In this document: piece by piece, positions 35,031 to 43,280 of the stretch
How positions within the stretch are numbered: position 1 is the stretch's first letter
How the letters are laid out: every line of letters begins with the position of its first letter
Assembly: GCA_964394665.1 (NCBI GenBank)
Contig: CAYMYN010000001.1
Location: forward strand, 186,001-250,000
Source: CAYMYN01 sp964394665
Lineage (GTDB): Bacteria > Planctomycetota > UBA1135 > GCA-002686595
DNA length: 64,000 bases
Direction: 5' to 3'
Position numbers and translations under genes: made by a program
The notes under the pieces: generated by a model
Databases searched by the model: none
What the model saw: only the letters and a program-made list of their open reading frames with translations
Told to the model about the DNA's origin: nothing

Positions 35031-36197
35031 ATGCTCCCCGCGCTCCGCGCGCACGCCGCGCGCCCGCCGATGCCCGCACCCGATCTCGCCATCGAGCGCC
35101 TGGAGGACCCGACCGCCCCGGGCCTGCGCCTCTCCGGGGTGTTGGCGCTCGGGTCGGCCGGGGAGCTGTGGGGCGCCCTGAGGCGCCTCCCGGAGGGCGC
35201 CGGCCGAAGCGTGCGCGTCGATCTCTCGGGAGTGCGTTCCGCCGAGGGGGCGGCGATCGCGCTCCTGCTCGAGGCGCGCGGCCAAGCCCGGCTCAGGGGC
35301 CACGAGATCGAGCTCCTGGGCGCCTCGCCCGACATCGCGCGCCTGCTCGAACTCTACGGCTGCCCGACCGAGCACCCCTGCCTGCGGCCCCCACCCCAGG
35401 AGCCGGGCCTGATCGAGGGCGTGGGCCGGGCCACGGCCGGGATCCTGGTCGCGCTGCGCGACGTCTTCGGTTTCCTCGGGGACCTGCTGGTCTCCCTGGC
35501 CGCGGCGCTGCGGGCGCCCTTCAGCGTGCATTGGCGCGACGTGCCGCGCCTCGCCGAACGCGCCGGAGCGGACGGCCTGCCGATCGTGCTGCTGATCAAC
35601 TTCCTGGTCGGCGCGATCATCGCCCTGCAGGCGAGCTACCAGCTCTCTCGCTTCGGCGCCGACATCTTCGTCGCCGACCTGGTGGGCCTGGCCACGACCC
35701 GCGAGCTGGCGCCCCTGATGACCGCCATCATCGTCGCCGGCCGCTCGGGCGCGGCCTACGCGGCCGAGCTCGGCACGATGCGCGTCTCGGAGGAGATCGA
35801 CGCCCTGCGCGTGATGGGCATCGACCCGCTGCGCCAGCTCGTCTTCCCGCGCGCCCTGGCGATGTTCCTGATGGTGCCGCTGCTCACGATGGCCGCCAAC
35901 GTGATCGCCTGCGTCGGCGGCCTGGTCGTGGCGACGACCCAACTGGACCTCGAGGCGGACGTCTACTTCAAGCAACTGCGCGCCGCGGTCGGCCTGTGGG
36001 ACATCGGCGGCGGATTGATCAAGAGCGCGGTGTTCGCCATCACGATCACCCTGATCGCCTGCCAGCGCGGCCTTGCCACGCGCGGTGGCGCGGCCGGCGT
36101 GGGCTCCGCGACGACCAGCGCGGTGGTCACGATCCTGTTCGCGCTGATCGTCTGGGACGCGATCTTCACCAGCCTCTTCAACGCCCTGGGGATCTGA
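35031..36197 (+). CDS. MlaE-type ABC permease fused to an N-terminal STAS domain
   Basis: A 388-residue protein. Residues about 18-115 form a STAS domain (LRLSGVLALGSAGELWGALRRL; VRVDLSGVRSAEGAAIALLLEARGQARLRG), comparable to a fused MlaB. Residues about 150-388 form the MlaE permease: FLVGAIIALQASYQLSRFGADIFVADLVGL, RELAPLMTAIIVAGRSGAAYAAELGTMRVSEEIDAL and the final VWDAIFTSLFNALG. This is the membrane part of an MCE-type phospholipid transporter. ATG at 35031 is preceded by a G-rich run that could bind ribosomes; ATG at 35070 is an alternative that removes 13 residues. The stop overlaps the ATPase start by one base (TGATG). Confidence 0.95.
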   Translation: MLPALRAHAARPPMPAPDLAIERLEDPTAPGLRLSGVLALGSAGELWGALRRLPEGAGRSVRVDLSGVRSAEGAAIALLLEARGQARLRGHEIELLGASPDIARLLELYGCPTEHPCLRPPPQEPGLIEGVGRATAGILVALRDVFGFLGDLLVSLAAALRAPFSVHWRDVPRLAERAGADGLPIVLLINFLVGAIIALQASYQLSRFGADIFVADLVGLATTRELAPLMTAIIVAGRSGAAYAAELGTMRVSEEIDALRVMGIDPLRQLVFPRALAMFLMVPLLTMAANVIACVGGLVVATTQLDLEADVYFKQLRAAVGLWDIGGGLIKSAVFAITITLIACQRGLATRGGAAGVGSATTSAVVTILFALIVWDAIFTSLFNALGI

Positions 36198-36976
36198 TGC
36201 AGGCGCCTGTCGAGCTCGGGGCGGGGGGAGAGCGCGCCGCGGCCCGCCCGATCGCGATCGCCGTGCGCGGCCTCAGCCTGGGCTACGGCGGCGTGCCGTT
36301 GCTCGAGGGGCTCGACTTCGAGGTTCGCAGCTCCGAGACCTTCGCCATCCTCGGCCCCAGCGGCTGCGGCAAGACCAGCCTGCTGCGGCACCTGGTGGGC
36401 CTCGAACGGCCGCTGGCCGGGTCGGTCGAGCTCACGGCGGGCGACACGCTCGGGGGCGGCGCGCCCGCCTTCGGCGTCATGTTCCAGAACGGCGCCCTGT
36501 TCAGCTCGCTGAGCCTGGTGGAGAACGTGGCCGTGCCCCTGCGGCGCTGGACGGACCTGGGCGAGGAGGCCCTGCTCGCCGTGGCCGCCGCGCGCCTGCG
36601 CCTGGTGGGCCTGGGTGGGTTCGAGAACCACCTGCCGGCCGAGATCTCCGGCGGCATGCGCAAACGCACGGGCATCGCCCGCGCCCTGGCCCTCGACCCC
36701 CCGCTGCTGTTCCTCGACGAGCCCTCGGCCGGCCTCGACCCGATCACCGCGGCCGAGCTCGACGAGTTGATCCTCTCCCTGCGCGATCGGCTGGGCGTCA
36801 CGACCGTGCTGGTCACGCACGAGCTGCCGAGTATCTTCCTCGTCGCGGATCGTTGCATCCTGCTCGACGGCCCGACGCGCGGCATCCTGGCCGCCGGCGA
36901 CCCGCGCGAGCTGCGCGAGGCGAACGCCGACCCCCGCGTGCAGGCCTTCTTCAACCGCCAGCCCCGAAGCCGCTGA
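36197..36976 (+). CDS. MlaF-type ABC transporter ATPase
   Basis: A 259-residue ABC ATPase. Walker A is GPSGCGKTS (about 53-61), the Q-loop is MFQNGALF, the signature is ISGGMRKRTGIARAL and Walker B is LLFLDEPSAGLDP, with the switch VTHEL. The signature ISGGMxKR is typical of MlaF/Ttg2A ATPases that power MCE lipid transport. The ATG overlaps the permease stop (TGATG), and the MCE gene follows after 2 nt. Confidence 0.95.
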   Translation: MQAPVELGAGGERAAARPIAIAVRGLSLGYGGVPLLEGLDFEVRSSETFAILGPSGCGKTSLLRHLVGLERPLAGSVELTAGDTLGGGAPAFGVMFQNGALFSSLSLVENVAVPLRRWTDLGEEALLAVAAARLRLVGLGGFENHLPAEISGGMRKRTGIARALALDPPLLFLDEPSAGLDPITAAELDELILSLRDRLGVTTVLVTHELPSIFLVADRCILLDGPTRGILAAGDPRELREANADPRVQAFFNRQPRSR

Positions 36977-36978
36977 CC

Positions 36979-38049
36979 ATGGCCGGCCCGACCCTGACCA
37001 ATCGCTGGAAGCTGGGGCTCTTCGTGACCCTCGGCCTGGCCCTGACCCTGGCGGTCGTGGGCTGGATCGGCGCCGAGCGCATGCGGCGGGAGACGATCGA
37101 GATCCACTACTTCTTCGACGAGGAGGTCAGCGGCCTCGACCTGGGCGCGCCGGTGCAGTTCCGCGGCGTGCGCATCGGCAAGGTCTCGATGATCCGCGCC
37201 GCGCCCGACCGGCGCCACGTCGAGGTCGTGGCCGACATCTACGTCGACGCGCTGGCGGACCTGGGCCTCTCGGTGGGCGACGCCCTGGGCGAGGGGCGGG
37301 ACGCGGAGCGCGCGGAGCTCGAGCCCTTCATGCCCGACGAGCTGCGCGCCCAACTGCGCAGCTCGTTGCTGACCGGCGTGACCTTCATCCAGACCGACTT
37401 CTTCGATTCGGGGCGCTATCCCGAGCGCCGCTACCCCTTCGAGGTGCCCTGGAACACGGTCCACACCGCGCCCTCGGCCTACAAGAGCATCGAGGCGGGC
37501 TTGCTCGAGATGACCTCGCGCGTGCCCGAGCTGACCGAGGAGGCGCGCGCCACCCTGCGCTCGCTGCGGCGCGAGATCGAGGGCTCCGAGGTCTCCGGCG
37601 CCGCCGCCGAGGCGCGCCGCATGGCGAAGAACCTCGCGGACCGGTTGGAGGAGGTCGAGCGCATGGAGCTGCTCGCGCGCACGCGCGGCGCGCTCGACGC
37701 CGGGGCACGCGCGCTGGGCGAGGTCGAGCAGCTCGCCGCCGAGCTGCGCGGCGAACGCGGCCATCTCGCCGCCGTCGCCGGCCCCTGGCGCGAGGCCGGC
37801 GAGGTCCTGGCCGAAGTGCTCGTCGACTCCGACCTGCCCGCCACCTTCCGCCTGGTGCGCGAGCTCACGCTCGAGATGGGCCGCACTTCGATCGAGTTCG
37901 CCGCCCTGGCGCACGACGCGCGGCGCGAGCTCGAGGTGCTGCGCGGCACGCTCGACGCCGTGCGGCGCCTGGCCGATCTCCTGGAGCGCGACCCCGGCGC
38001 CCTGCTCCACGGCCGCACCCCCACTTCTCCCCTCTCCGAGGTCCGATGA
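36979..38049 (+). CDS. MCE-family (MlaD-like) substrate-binding protein
   Basis: A 356-residue inner-membrane-anchored protein. One N-terminal transmembrane helix (WKLGLFVTLGLALTLAVVGWIG, about 9-30), then the MCE domain (EIHYFFDEEVSGLDLGAPVQFRGVRIGKVSMI ... VADIYVD), a second substrate-barrel segment with LTGVTFIQTDFFD, and a long C-terminal coiled coil (about 175-345). It forms the periplasmic lipid-binding ring of the transporter. The longer helical tail is like PqiB/YebT-type or planctomycete MCE proteins. The stop overlaps the next ATG as ATGA. Confidence 0.94.
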   Translation: MAGPTLTNRWKLGLFVTLGLALTLAVVGWIGAERMRRETIEIHYFFDEEVSGLDLGAPVQFRGVRIGKVSMIRAAPDRRHVEVVADIYVDALADLGLSVGDALGEGRDAERAELEPFMPDELRAQLRSSLLTGVTFIQTDFFDSGRYPERRYPFEVPWNTVHTAPSAYKSIEAGLLEMTSRVPELTEEARATLRSLRREIEGSEVSGAAAEARRMAKNLADRLEEVERMELLARTRGALDAGARALGEVEQLAAELRGERGHLAAVAGPWREAGEVLAEVLVDSDLPATFRLVRELTLEMGRTSIEFAALAHDARRELEVLRGTLDAVRRLADLLERDPGALLHGRTPTSPLSEVR

Positions 38050-38798
38050 TCCCCGCCCGCGCCCTAGCAGTCCGTGGTGAAAGTCGCGTAGCGAGGCAAA
38101 GCGCGCTTCCGTGCAGCAAGGAGAGCGACGGCGGGACGGCGGAGGCGGCCTTCCTGGCCGTTGAGCACGGCACGCCGAGCTCGACGCCGCGGCGCGGGGG
38201 CGCGCGAAGCCGCAGTAGCGACTTTCGCCACGGGCTGCTGATCCCGGCCCTCCTCGCCGCCCTCCTGTGCGCCGCGTGCATCAGCCGCGCCCCGGCGGGC
38301 CAGGTGCGCTTCTTCGAGCCGCCCGCGGGCACGACGACGGACGCGGAACCGGCGCTGCAGCCGACCTCCGCGCTGCACTTGCTGCGCGTCAGCGCCCCCG
38401 CGCACCTGGGCCGACCGATGGTCTGGCGGCGCTCGGAGGTCGAGCTCGTCTTCGACGAGCAGAACCGCTGGGCCGCCGAACCCGCGGCGCAGCTCGAGGA
38501 GGCCCTGCGCCGCGCGTTGTTCGTGCGCGGACCCTACGTGCCGCGTGAGGGCCGCGGCGCCGCGCGCCTCGAGGTGCGCCTCACCGAGTACGAGGGACAC
38601 CTGGGCCGCAGGCCGCTGGCGCGCGCCGCGCTCACGGCCACGATCTCCACCGACGAACGCGCGCGTTCACGCCGCTTCAGCGCCAGCACGCCCCTCCCCC
38701 GCACCGGCCCCGAAGCCCTGGCCCAGGGCCTCGGCGCCGCGCTGGACGACGCGCTGGCGCAACTCGTCGCCTGGCTCGCGGGCGAGCTCGCGCCCTGA
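38046..38798 (+). CDS. PqiC-like ABC-transport auxiliary lipoprotein, signal peptide interrupted by an in-frame insertion
   Basis: A 250-residue protein whose mature part fits the ABC-type transport auxiliary lipoprotein family (PF03886, PqiC). A lipobox LLCAAC is followed by a conserved beta-type core (LHLLRVSAPAHLGRPMVWRRSEVELVFDEQNRWAAEPAAQLEEALRRAL) and a helical C-terminus. The start at 38046 is fixed by ATGA overlap with the MCE gene. Between MIPARA and LLIPALLAALLCAAC lies a 58-residue Arg/Ser-rich segment encoded entirely by a 174-bp inverted-repeat element. The element is a multiple of three, so the frame survives. Whether the lengthened signal still works is open. This is the last gene of the Mla-type operon. 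Confidence 0.8.
   Translation: MIPARALAVRGESRVARQSALPCSKESDGGTAEAAFLAVEHGTPSSTPRRGGARSRSSDFRHGLLIPALLAALLCAACISRAPAGQVRFFEPPAGTTTDAEPALQPTSALHLLRVSAPAHLGRPMVWRRSEVELVFDEQNRWAAEPAAQLEEALRRALFVRGPYVPREGRGAARLEVRLTEYEGHLGRRPLARAALTATISTDERARSRRFSASTPLPRTGPEALAQGLGAALDDALAQLVAWLAGELAP
38066..38239. mobile_element. MITE-like 174-bp element with 22-bp terminal inverted repeats
   Basis: The left end AGCAGTCCGTGGTGAAAGTC-GC (38066-38087) matches the reverse complement of the right end (38218-38239) at 20 of 22 positions, and weaker symmetry continues inward. The interior encodes nothing recognisable. It sits inside the signal-peptide codons of the PqiC-like gene and adds exactly 58 codons. No target-site duplication is obvious. 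The structure suggests a non-autonomous transposable element or a mobile palindromic repeat; no transposase is present in the window. Confidence 0.65.
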
Positions 38799-38823
38799 CC
38801 GATTCCAGCGGACCGCCGGAGGC

Positions 38824-39498
38824 TCAGGGTCCAGGCTCGCCCAGGCGCATCTCGCGGATGAAGCCTTCGGCTTCCTGGATGGCGGCCTGCATCTCGCGCA
38901 CGAGCTCGTCGACGTCCGATTCGATGCGCGCGCGGGTCTCGCGCAGGGCGTCCACGGCCTGGGCGTTGAGGCTGTGCTTGAGGAACGTGACGTGGTCGCG
39001 GAAGCTCACCAGCACCGGCTCCATGCGCGCGGCGGCGGCGCGCATCTTGGAGAGCAGCTCCGAGTAGCTCGCCTCGGTGCGGCCGAGCAGCGACGCGCTG
39101 CGCTCGCGCAGGGCGGGATCCTGGATGGTGAGCAGCTCCGCGCGCCACTCGTTGAACAGGTCGCGCGCCACGCTCTCGATGGCGTCGATGCGTTGCCCGA
39201 GCTGCGCCGCGCGGTCCTCGGCGCGCACGTGTTGGCGGCGCAGGCGCTCGTACAGCTTCCCGAGGTCCCCGCCCTCGGCCCCGATCAGCTCCTGGAAGGC
39301 CCCGAGCGTATCCACGATCTGCTCGCTGGCGGCCTCCTGGGCACCGCGCGCCTTGCTCACGCGATCGACGAGGATGTCGCGCTTGTGCGTGCCGAAGAGC
39401 TCGAGGGTCTCGTAGTAGGTGCTGCGGCAGCCCGCCGCGCACAGCGCGAGGAGCAGCAGCAGGGCCAGGCGGCGGAAGCGGTGCGTGGGATGATCCAT
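38824..39498 (-). CDS. DUF2959 lipoprotein
   Basis: A 224-residue lipoprotein: signal with lipobox CAAGC (Cys about 24), then the DUF2959 family pattern. The start STYYETLELFGTHKRDILVDRV is followed by coiled-coil helices (ASEQIVDTLGAFQELIGAEGGDL), AYSELLSKMRAAAARMEPVLVSFRDHVTFLKHSLNAQAV and a C-terminal helix. The family is anchored to a membrane on the periplasmic side and uncharacterised. It is convergent with the Mla operon (25 bp between stops) and divergent from the NUDIX gene (69 bp). Confidence 0.87.
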   Translation of the reverse strand: MDHPTHRFRRLALLLLLALCAAGCRSTYYETLELFGTHKRDILVDRVSKARGAQEAASEQIVDTLGAFQELIGAEGGDLGKLYERLRRQHVRAEDRAAQLGQRIDAIESVARDLFNEWRAELLTIQDPALRERSASLLGRTEASYSELLSKMRAAAARMEPVLVSFRDHVTFLKHSLNAQAVDALRETRARIESDVDELVREMQAAIQEAEGFIREMRLGEPGP

Positions 39499-39567
39499 CG
39501 AACGGGACAGAGTAGCGTCGCCGCGCCCGTGGCGTTGGGATGACGTCCCTGCCCGCCTCCTCCACCC

Positions 39568-40152
39568 GTGACCGACGACCCCACCGACCCCCTGGCGCGC
39601 CTGCGCCTCCATCGCCCCCTGGACGCGGCCGAGCCCGCGCCCCGGCGCGCTGCCGTGGCCGCCGTGCTGCGCCCGGGGCCGCGGGGACACGAGGTCCTGC
39701 TGATGAAGCGCGCCGAGCGGCCGGGGGATCCCTGGTCCGGCCAGATCGCCCTGCCGGGCGGCCGCGCCGAACCCATCGACGCGGACCTCGCCGCCACGGC
39801 GCGCCGCGAGGTGCTCGAGGAGGTGCGCCTGGACCTGGCGGCCGACGCCGAGCTGTTGTGTCGATTGGCGGCGCTGAGGGCTCGGGCGCAGGGGAAGCTC
39901 CTCGAGCTGGACGTGACGCCCTTCGTCTTCCGGTTGCTCCGGCCGGTCGATGCGGTGCCCGACCGCGTCGAGGCCCAGGCCGTGTTCTGGCTGCCCCTGG
40001 CCGCCGCCGCGCGCGGCGAACTCGACGCCCAGCACCCCTACGAGCACGGCGGAGCCCGGCTGCAGCTCCCCGCCTGGCGGTTCGAAGGGCACCTGGTCTG
40101 GGGCATGACCCACCGCATGCTCCAGGGGTTGGTGCGGGCGGCGGGATTCTGA
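39568..40152 (+). CDS. CoA pyrophosphatase-type NUDIX hydrolase
   Basis: A 194-residue cytoplasmic protein with the upstream hallmark of CoA pyrophosphatases, KRAERPGDPWSGQIALPGGR, running into the NUDIX box GGRAEPIDADLAATARREVLEEVRLDL (Gly-x5-Glu, REVLEEV). It probably cleaves CoA or other nucleoside diphosphate derivatives. It starts at GTG (39568). The C-terminal HLVWGMTHRMLQGLVRAAG is also typical of the group. Confidence 0.9.
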   Translation: MTDDPTDPLARLRLHRPLDAAEPAPRRAAVAAVLRPGPRGHEVLLMKRAERPGDPWSGQIALPGGRAEPIDADLAATARREVLEEVRLDLAADAELLCRLAALRARAQGKLLELDVTPFVFRLLRPVDAVPDRVEAQAVFWLPLAAAARGELDAQHPYEHGGARLQLPAWRFEGHLVWGMTHRMLQGLVRAAGF

Positions 40153-40211
40153 GAACCGGCCCGCGCTGCCCGGAGCGGACCGGGCTCGACGTGAGGTAGC
40201 CTTGCCGCTCG

Positions 40212-41852
40212 ATGGAACGCCGCAGCGGCCATGGGGACGCCACCAACCGGAACGCCCCTGACCCGGCGAATGGGGAGGGATTCGCCCTGGAATCGGACGG
40301 AAATCGGGCGGCCCGGGGGGCCGCGCTCGGGCGGCCGATCCTCCCGCGGGCGCTGGTCGCCGCCGGGATCCTGCTCGCCGCGGCGGCCACCCTCGCGGCA
40401 TCCGCCGGCCTGGCGTCCTTCGGCCTGGGCCTGCGGCCGCTGTGGGGTTGGTGGTACCCCGTGCTCCTGGGGCTGTGCGCGTGCTCCGGGGCGCTGGCCC
40501 TGCGCTCGGTGTTGCTGCTGGTCCCGCGCCTCGGTGAGGGCGGAGCGGGGCTGGTCCCGGCTCACCTGCGCCTGTTCCTGAGCGCGACGGTCCTGACGCT
40601 GCTCGTGCATTCGCTCGCCCTCCAGCCCTTTCGCGCGCCGGTGGCCCTGGCCACGGTGTCCCTGGCGGGCGGCGTGTTCGCGGCCCTGTGCCTGTGGATC
40701 GCGGCCCACGGGGGTTGGCGCGGATCCCTGGGGCGCACCCTCGACCTGCTGGTCTTCAGCCTGTCGGTGACGTTGCTGGCGTTGGAGCTGGGCCTGGGAG
40801 TGCTCGCGGCGCAGATCACACATCCGTTGCTGACGGGAGTCGTCGGCGACTCCCGCGCGCACCTCGCCGCGTCCCGCATGCAGCCGGGGATGGTGCGCTT
40901 CCGTTTTCCGGTCAACTCGCGCGGGGACTACGACCACGAATGGAACGGGCGCAGCGCGGGGCGACGCCTGGTCGTCACGATCGGAGATTCCTTCAGCGCC
41001 GGCGTCGTGCCCCAGCCGCTGCACTTCACCAGCGTTGCCGAGCGCCTACTCGAGGACACGGACGTCTACAACATGGGCGCGCCGGGGATCGGGCTGCCGG
41101 AGTACCTGCTGCTGCTCGTCGAGGAGGCCTTGCCCATGGAGCCCGACCTGGTGGTCGTGAACGTCTTCATCGGCAACGACCTGCTCTTCCGACCCTACAC
41201 GCCCAAGGACTCGCCCCGGTGGCGGGCCTGGATGGACGCGGACGAGCTGGTGCTCGCCCGTTGCCTGCGCCGGCTCTCGGCCCTCTCGCAGGAACGACGG
41301 CGCCTCGCCGGTGGACCGGTGGGCGACATCCAGGGCGTGGCCGAACACGGCGAGTTCGTGCTCACCCCCGAGGCGGCCCACGCAGCCTTTCCGTTCACCC
41401 TCGACCCGGCCTTGGAGCGGGCGACCTTCTCCGAGGACTTCTTCCAGCGCATGCAAGCGCAGCGCGCCGCGGTCTGCCGCACGGACCGACCCCTGTTCAC
41501 CGACGCGCTCGCGGTGCTCGACCTGATCCGCTCCGTGGCCCGCGACGTGCCCCTCGCGCTGCTGGTCATCGCTGACGAGTTCCAGGTGCAGGAGGACCAG
41601 TGGCTCCAGGTGACCTCCGCCAACCCGGACTTGCCGCTCGAGCGCTTCGTGCCCCAGACCGTCCTGCGCGAGTGGTGCGCGGCGAACGGCGTCGGCTGGA
41701 TCGACCCGACCGATGCGTTGCTCGCCGTGCCGCCCGGGGCGGATGGTCGCCGGCCGGTCTATCACCTGCGCGACACGCACTGGAACGCGCTCGGCAATCG
41801 CATCGCCGGCGAGGCGCTGGCGGCCTTCGTCCGCGATCGGCTCGCGCGCTGA
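40212..41852 (+). CDS. Membrane-anchored SGNH/GDSL hydrolase-like protein
   Basis: A 546-residue protein. About five membrane helices (residues about 35-220) precede a periplasmic SGNH domain. Block I is GDSFSAG (G258, D259, S260), the Gly block is YNMGAPGIGLPEY, the Asn block is VNVFIGNDLL, and the His block is RDTHWNALGN near the C-terminus (D-x-H). This resembles AlgX/AlgJ- or DHHW-type O-acetyl-transferring or esterase proteins of envelope polysaccharides. The domain order membrane helices then SGNH is less common. No transferase (MBOAT) gene is adjacent. Confidence 0.82.
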   Translation: MERRSGHGDATNRNAPDPANGEGFALESDGNRAARGAALGRPILPRALVAAGILLAAAATLAASAGLASFGLGLRPLWGWWYPVLLGLCACSGALALRSVLLLVPRLGEGGAGLVPAHLRLFLSATVLTLLVHSLALQPFRAPVALATVSLAGGVFAALCLWIAAHGGWRGSLGRTLDLLVFSLSVTLLALELGLGVLAAQITHPLLTGVVGDSRAHLAASRMQPGMVRFRFPVNSRGDYDHEWNGRSAGRRLVVTIGDSFSAGVVPQPLHFTSVAERLLEDTDVYNMGAPGIGLPEYLLLLVEEALPMEPDLVVVNVFIGNDLLFRPYTPKDSPRWRAWMDADELVLARCLRRLSALSQERRRLAGGPVGDIQGVAEHGEFVLTPEAAHAAFPFTLDPALERATFSEDFFQRMQAQRAAVCRTDRPLFTDALAVLDLIRSVARDVPLALLVIADEFQVQEDQWLQVTSANPDLPLERFVPQTVLREWCAANGVGWIDPTDALLAVPPGADGRRPVYHLRDTHWNALGNRIAGEALAAFVRDRLAR

Positions 41853-41862
41853 ACGCAGCCGG

Positions 41863-42684
41863 TCAGCGTCCCGCGGCCAGGCCCTGCTCCAGGGCTTCGC
41901 GCAGCGGAGCGGGGAGCTCGGGGAACTCGCGCCCGAAACCCTCCGCGAGCAGGGGCGCGAAACGCGGGTCGCGGGCTCGCTCCAGGGTCTGGGGCGCGCG
42001 GACCAGGACGCGCCAGGCGCGGCGACGCACGGCGTCGTCCGGATCGCCGGCGACGGCCAGGGAGGCCCGGAAGAGATACGGCCCGTCCGGGTCGATGTGC
42101 GCCAGGGTGCGCAGGCACAGACGGCGCACCTCGGAGTCGGGATCGGAGGCCAGACGCCGCACCGCCACCGCGGCCGTCGCGGCGCGCGGGCCGATGCGTT
42201 CCAGCAACAGCAGTCCGCGCTGCCGAGCCGCGGCCGCCGGGGCGTTGAGCAGGTGCCGCACGATCTCGTCCTCGAGCCCCTCCTCTTCGATGTCGATCGC
42301 GCCCATCACGGCCTGCGCGGCGTGGGATTCGAGCCAGGCGAGGGCGCGCACCGAAGGGCCGGGTGCGCGCGGGGCCAAGCTCCGCAGGCTCTCGTGCAGC
42401 ACCCGCGTCGTCTCGAGGTCCGCCCCGTGCCGGGCGGCGGCGAGCACGTTCATCGCCCGATTCACGCGCCACTTGGGCACCTCCCGCAGGGCGAGCAACG
42501 CCATCCGCCGGCGTTCGAACTCGGGATGCTTCGTGTCCGCCTCCCAGGCGGCCCACGAACGCCGGTGCAGGAGCGGCAGGGCCCCGAGCACGAGCAGCGC
42601 GGCCCACCGGACCGCCCGCCCCCGACCAACGCGTCGCCGCAGAGCCATCAGTTCATCCCAACCCTGCCGAAGGGTCCCCCCCAT
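41863..42684 (-). CDS. Membrane-anchored HEAT-repeat protein
   Basis: About 273 residues. A short basic start with one membrane helix (AVRWAALLVLGALPLL) is followed by helical repeats of HEAT type: RMALLALREVPKWRVNRAMNVLAAAR, EDEIVRHLLNAPAAAARQRGLLLLERIG, VRRLASDPDSEVRRLCLRTLAHIDPDG, RASLAVAGDPDDAVRRRAWRVLVRAPQT. Such repeats mediate protein contacts; the partner is unknown. ATG at 42684 is used; GTG at 42690 or ATG at 42648 are possible. It ends 10 bp from the stop of the convergent SGNH gene. Confidence 0.75.
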   Translation of the reverse strand: MGGTLRQGWDELMALRRRVGRGRAVRWAALLVLGALPLLHRRSWAAWEADTKHPEFERRRMALLALREVPKWRVNRAMNVLAAARHGADLETTRVLHESLRSLAPRAPGPSVRALAWLESHAAQAVMGAIDIEEEGLEDEIVRHLLNAPAAAARQRGLLLLERIGPRAATAAVAVRRLASDPDSEVRRLCLRTLAHIDPDGPYLFRASLAVAGDPDDAVRRRAWRVLVRAPQTLERARDPRFAPLLAEGFGREFPELPAPLREALEQGLAAGR

Positions 42685-42908
42685 CCCCACGCCGTCGAGG
42701 GTCGCCGCACGCCCCAGACTCTACCAGCCGCCCGGACGGCCGCGACCCAGGTCGAGTCGGGCTGGGCTGGCGCGGCTCCTTGCCGGTACTCTGCCGCGGG
42801 CGGCCCGGGCCTCGGGCTCGACGGTGGCGGGCATCGCGTGCGCCGGGCGGGAGTTCGGGGCGCGGCCGCGGCGGTCGATCGAGGCTGCTTCCCCGCGCTC
42901 ACAGGTCC

Positions 42909-43199
42909 ATGGCACGCTTCGCCTTGCTGGTCACGCTGCGCGTCCGATCCGACGCGGTGGACGCCTTCCGCGCGCGCATCCTCGCCGCCGCCGAGGCGGC
43001 CGTGCGCGAGGAAGAGCACTGCCTGCGCTTCGAGGTCGCGCAGGACGAAGAGGACCCCGCGACCTTCGTGCTCTTCGAGGTCTACACCGACGCCGCGGCC
43101 CTGGCCCACCACCACACGACCCCCCACTTCCTCGCCTTCCAGCGCGAGGCCGGCCCGCTCGTCCTCGAGAAGACCCGTCGCCGGCTCGTGCTGCACTGA
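42909..43199 (+). CDS. Antibiotic biosynthesis monooxygenase (ABM/YgiN)-type protein
   Basis: A 96-residue single-domain dimeric alpha-beta barrel of the ABM family: FALLVTLRVRSDAVDAFRARILAAAEAAVREEEHCLRFEVAQDEEDPATFVLFEVYTD, then TPHFLAFQREAGPLV. Members are cofactor-free oxygenases or quinol-related enzymes; the substrate here is unknown. The CDS is at full length. Confidence 0.87.
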   Translation: MARFALLVTLRVRSDAVDAFRARILAAAEAAVREEEHCLRFEVAQDEEDPATFVLFEVYTDAAALAHHHTTPHFLAFQREAGPLVLEKTRRRLVLH

Positions 43200-43280
43200 G
43201 GCGCGCCGCGCCGGGCCCAAGCCCACGGCCGGTCCCGCAGCGCACGACGACCGGGTCGCGCGCCCGCCCCGGCCCCAAGG

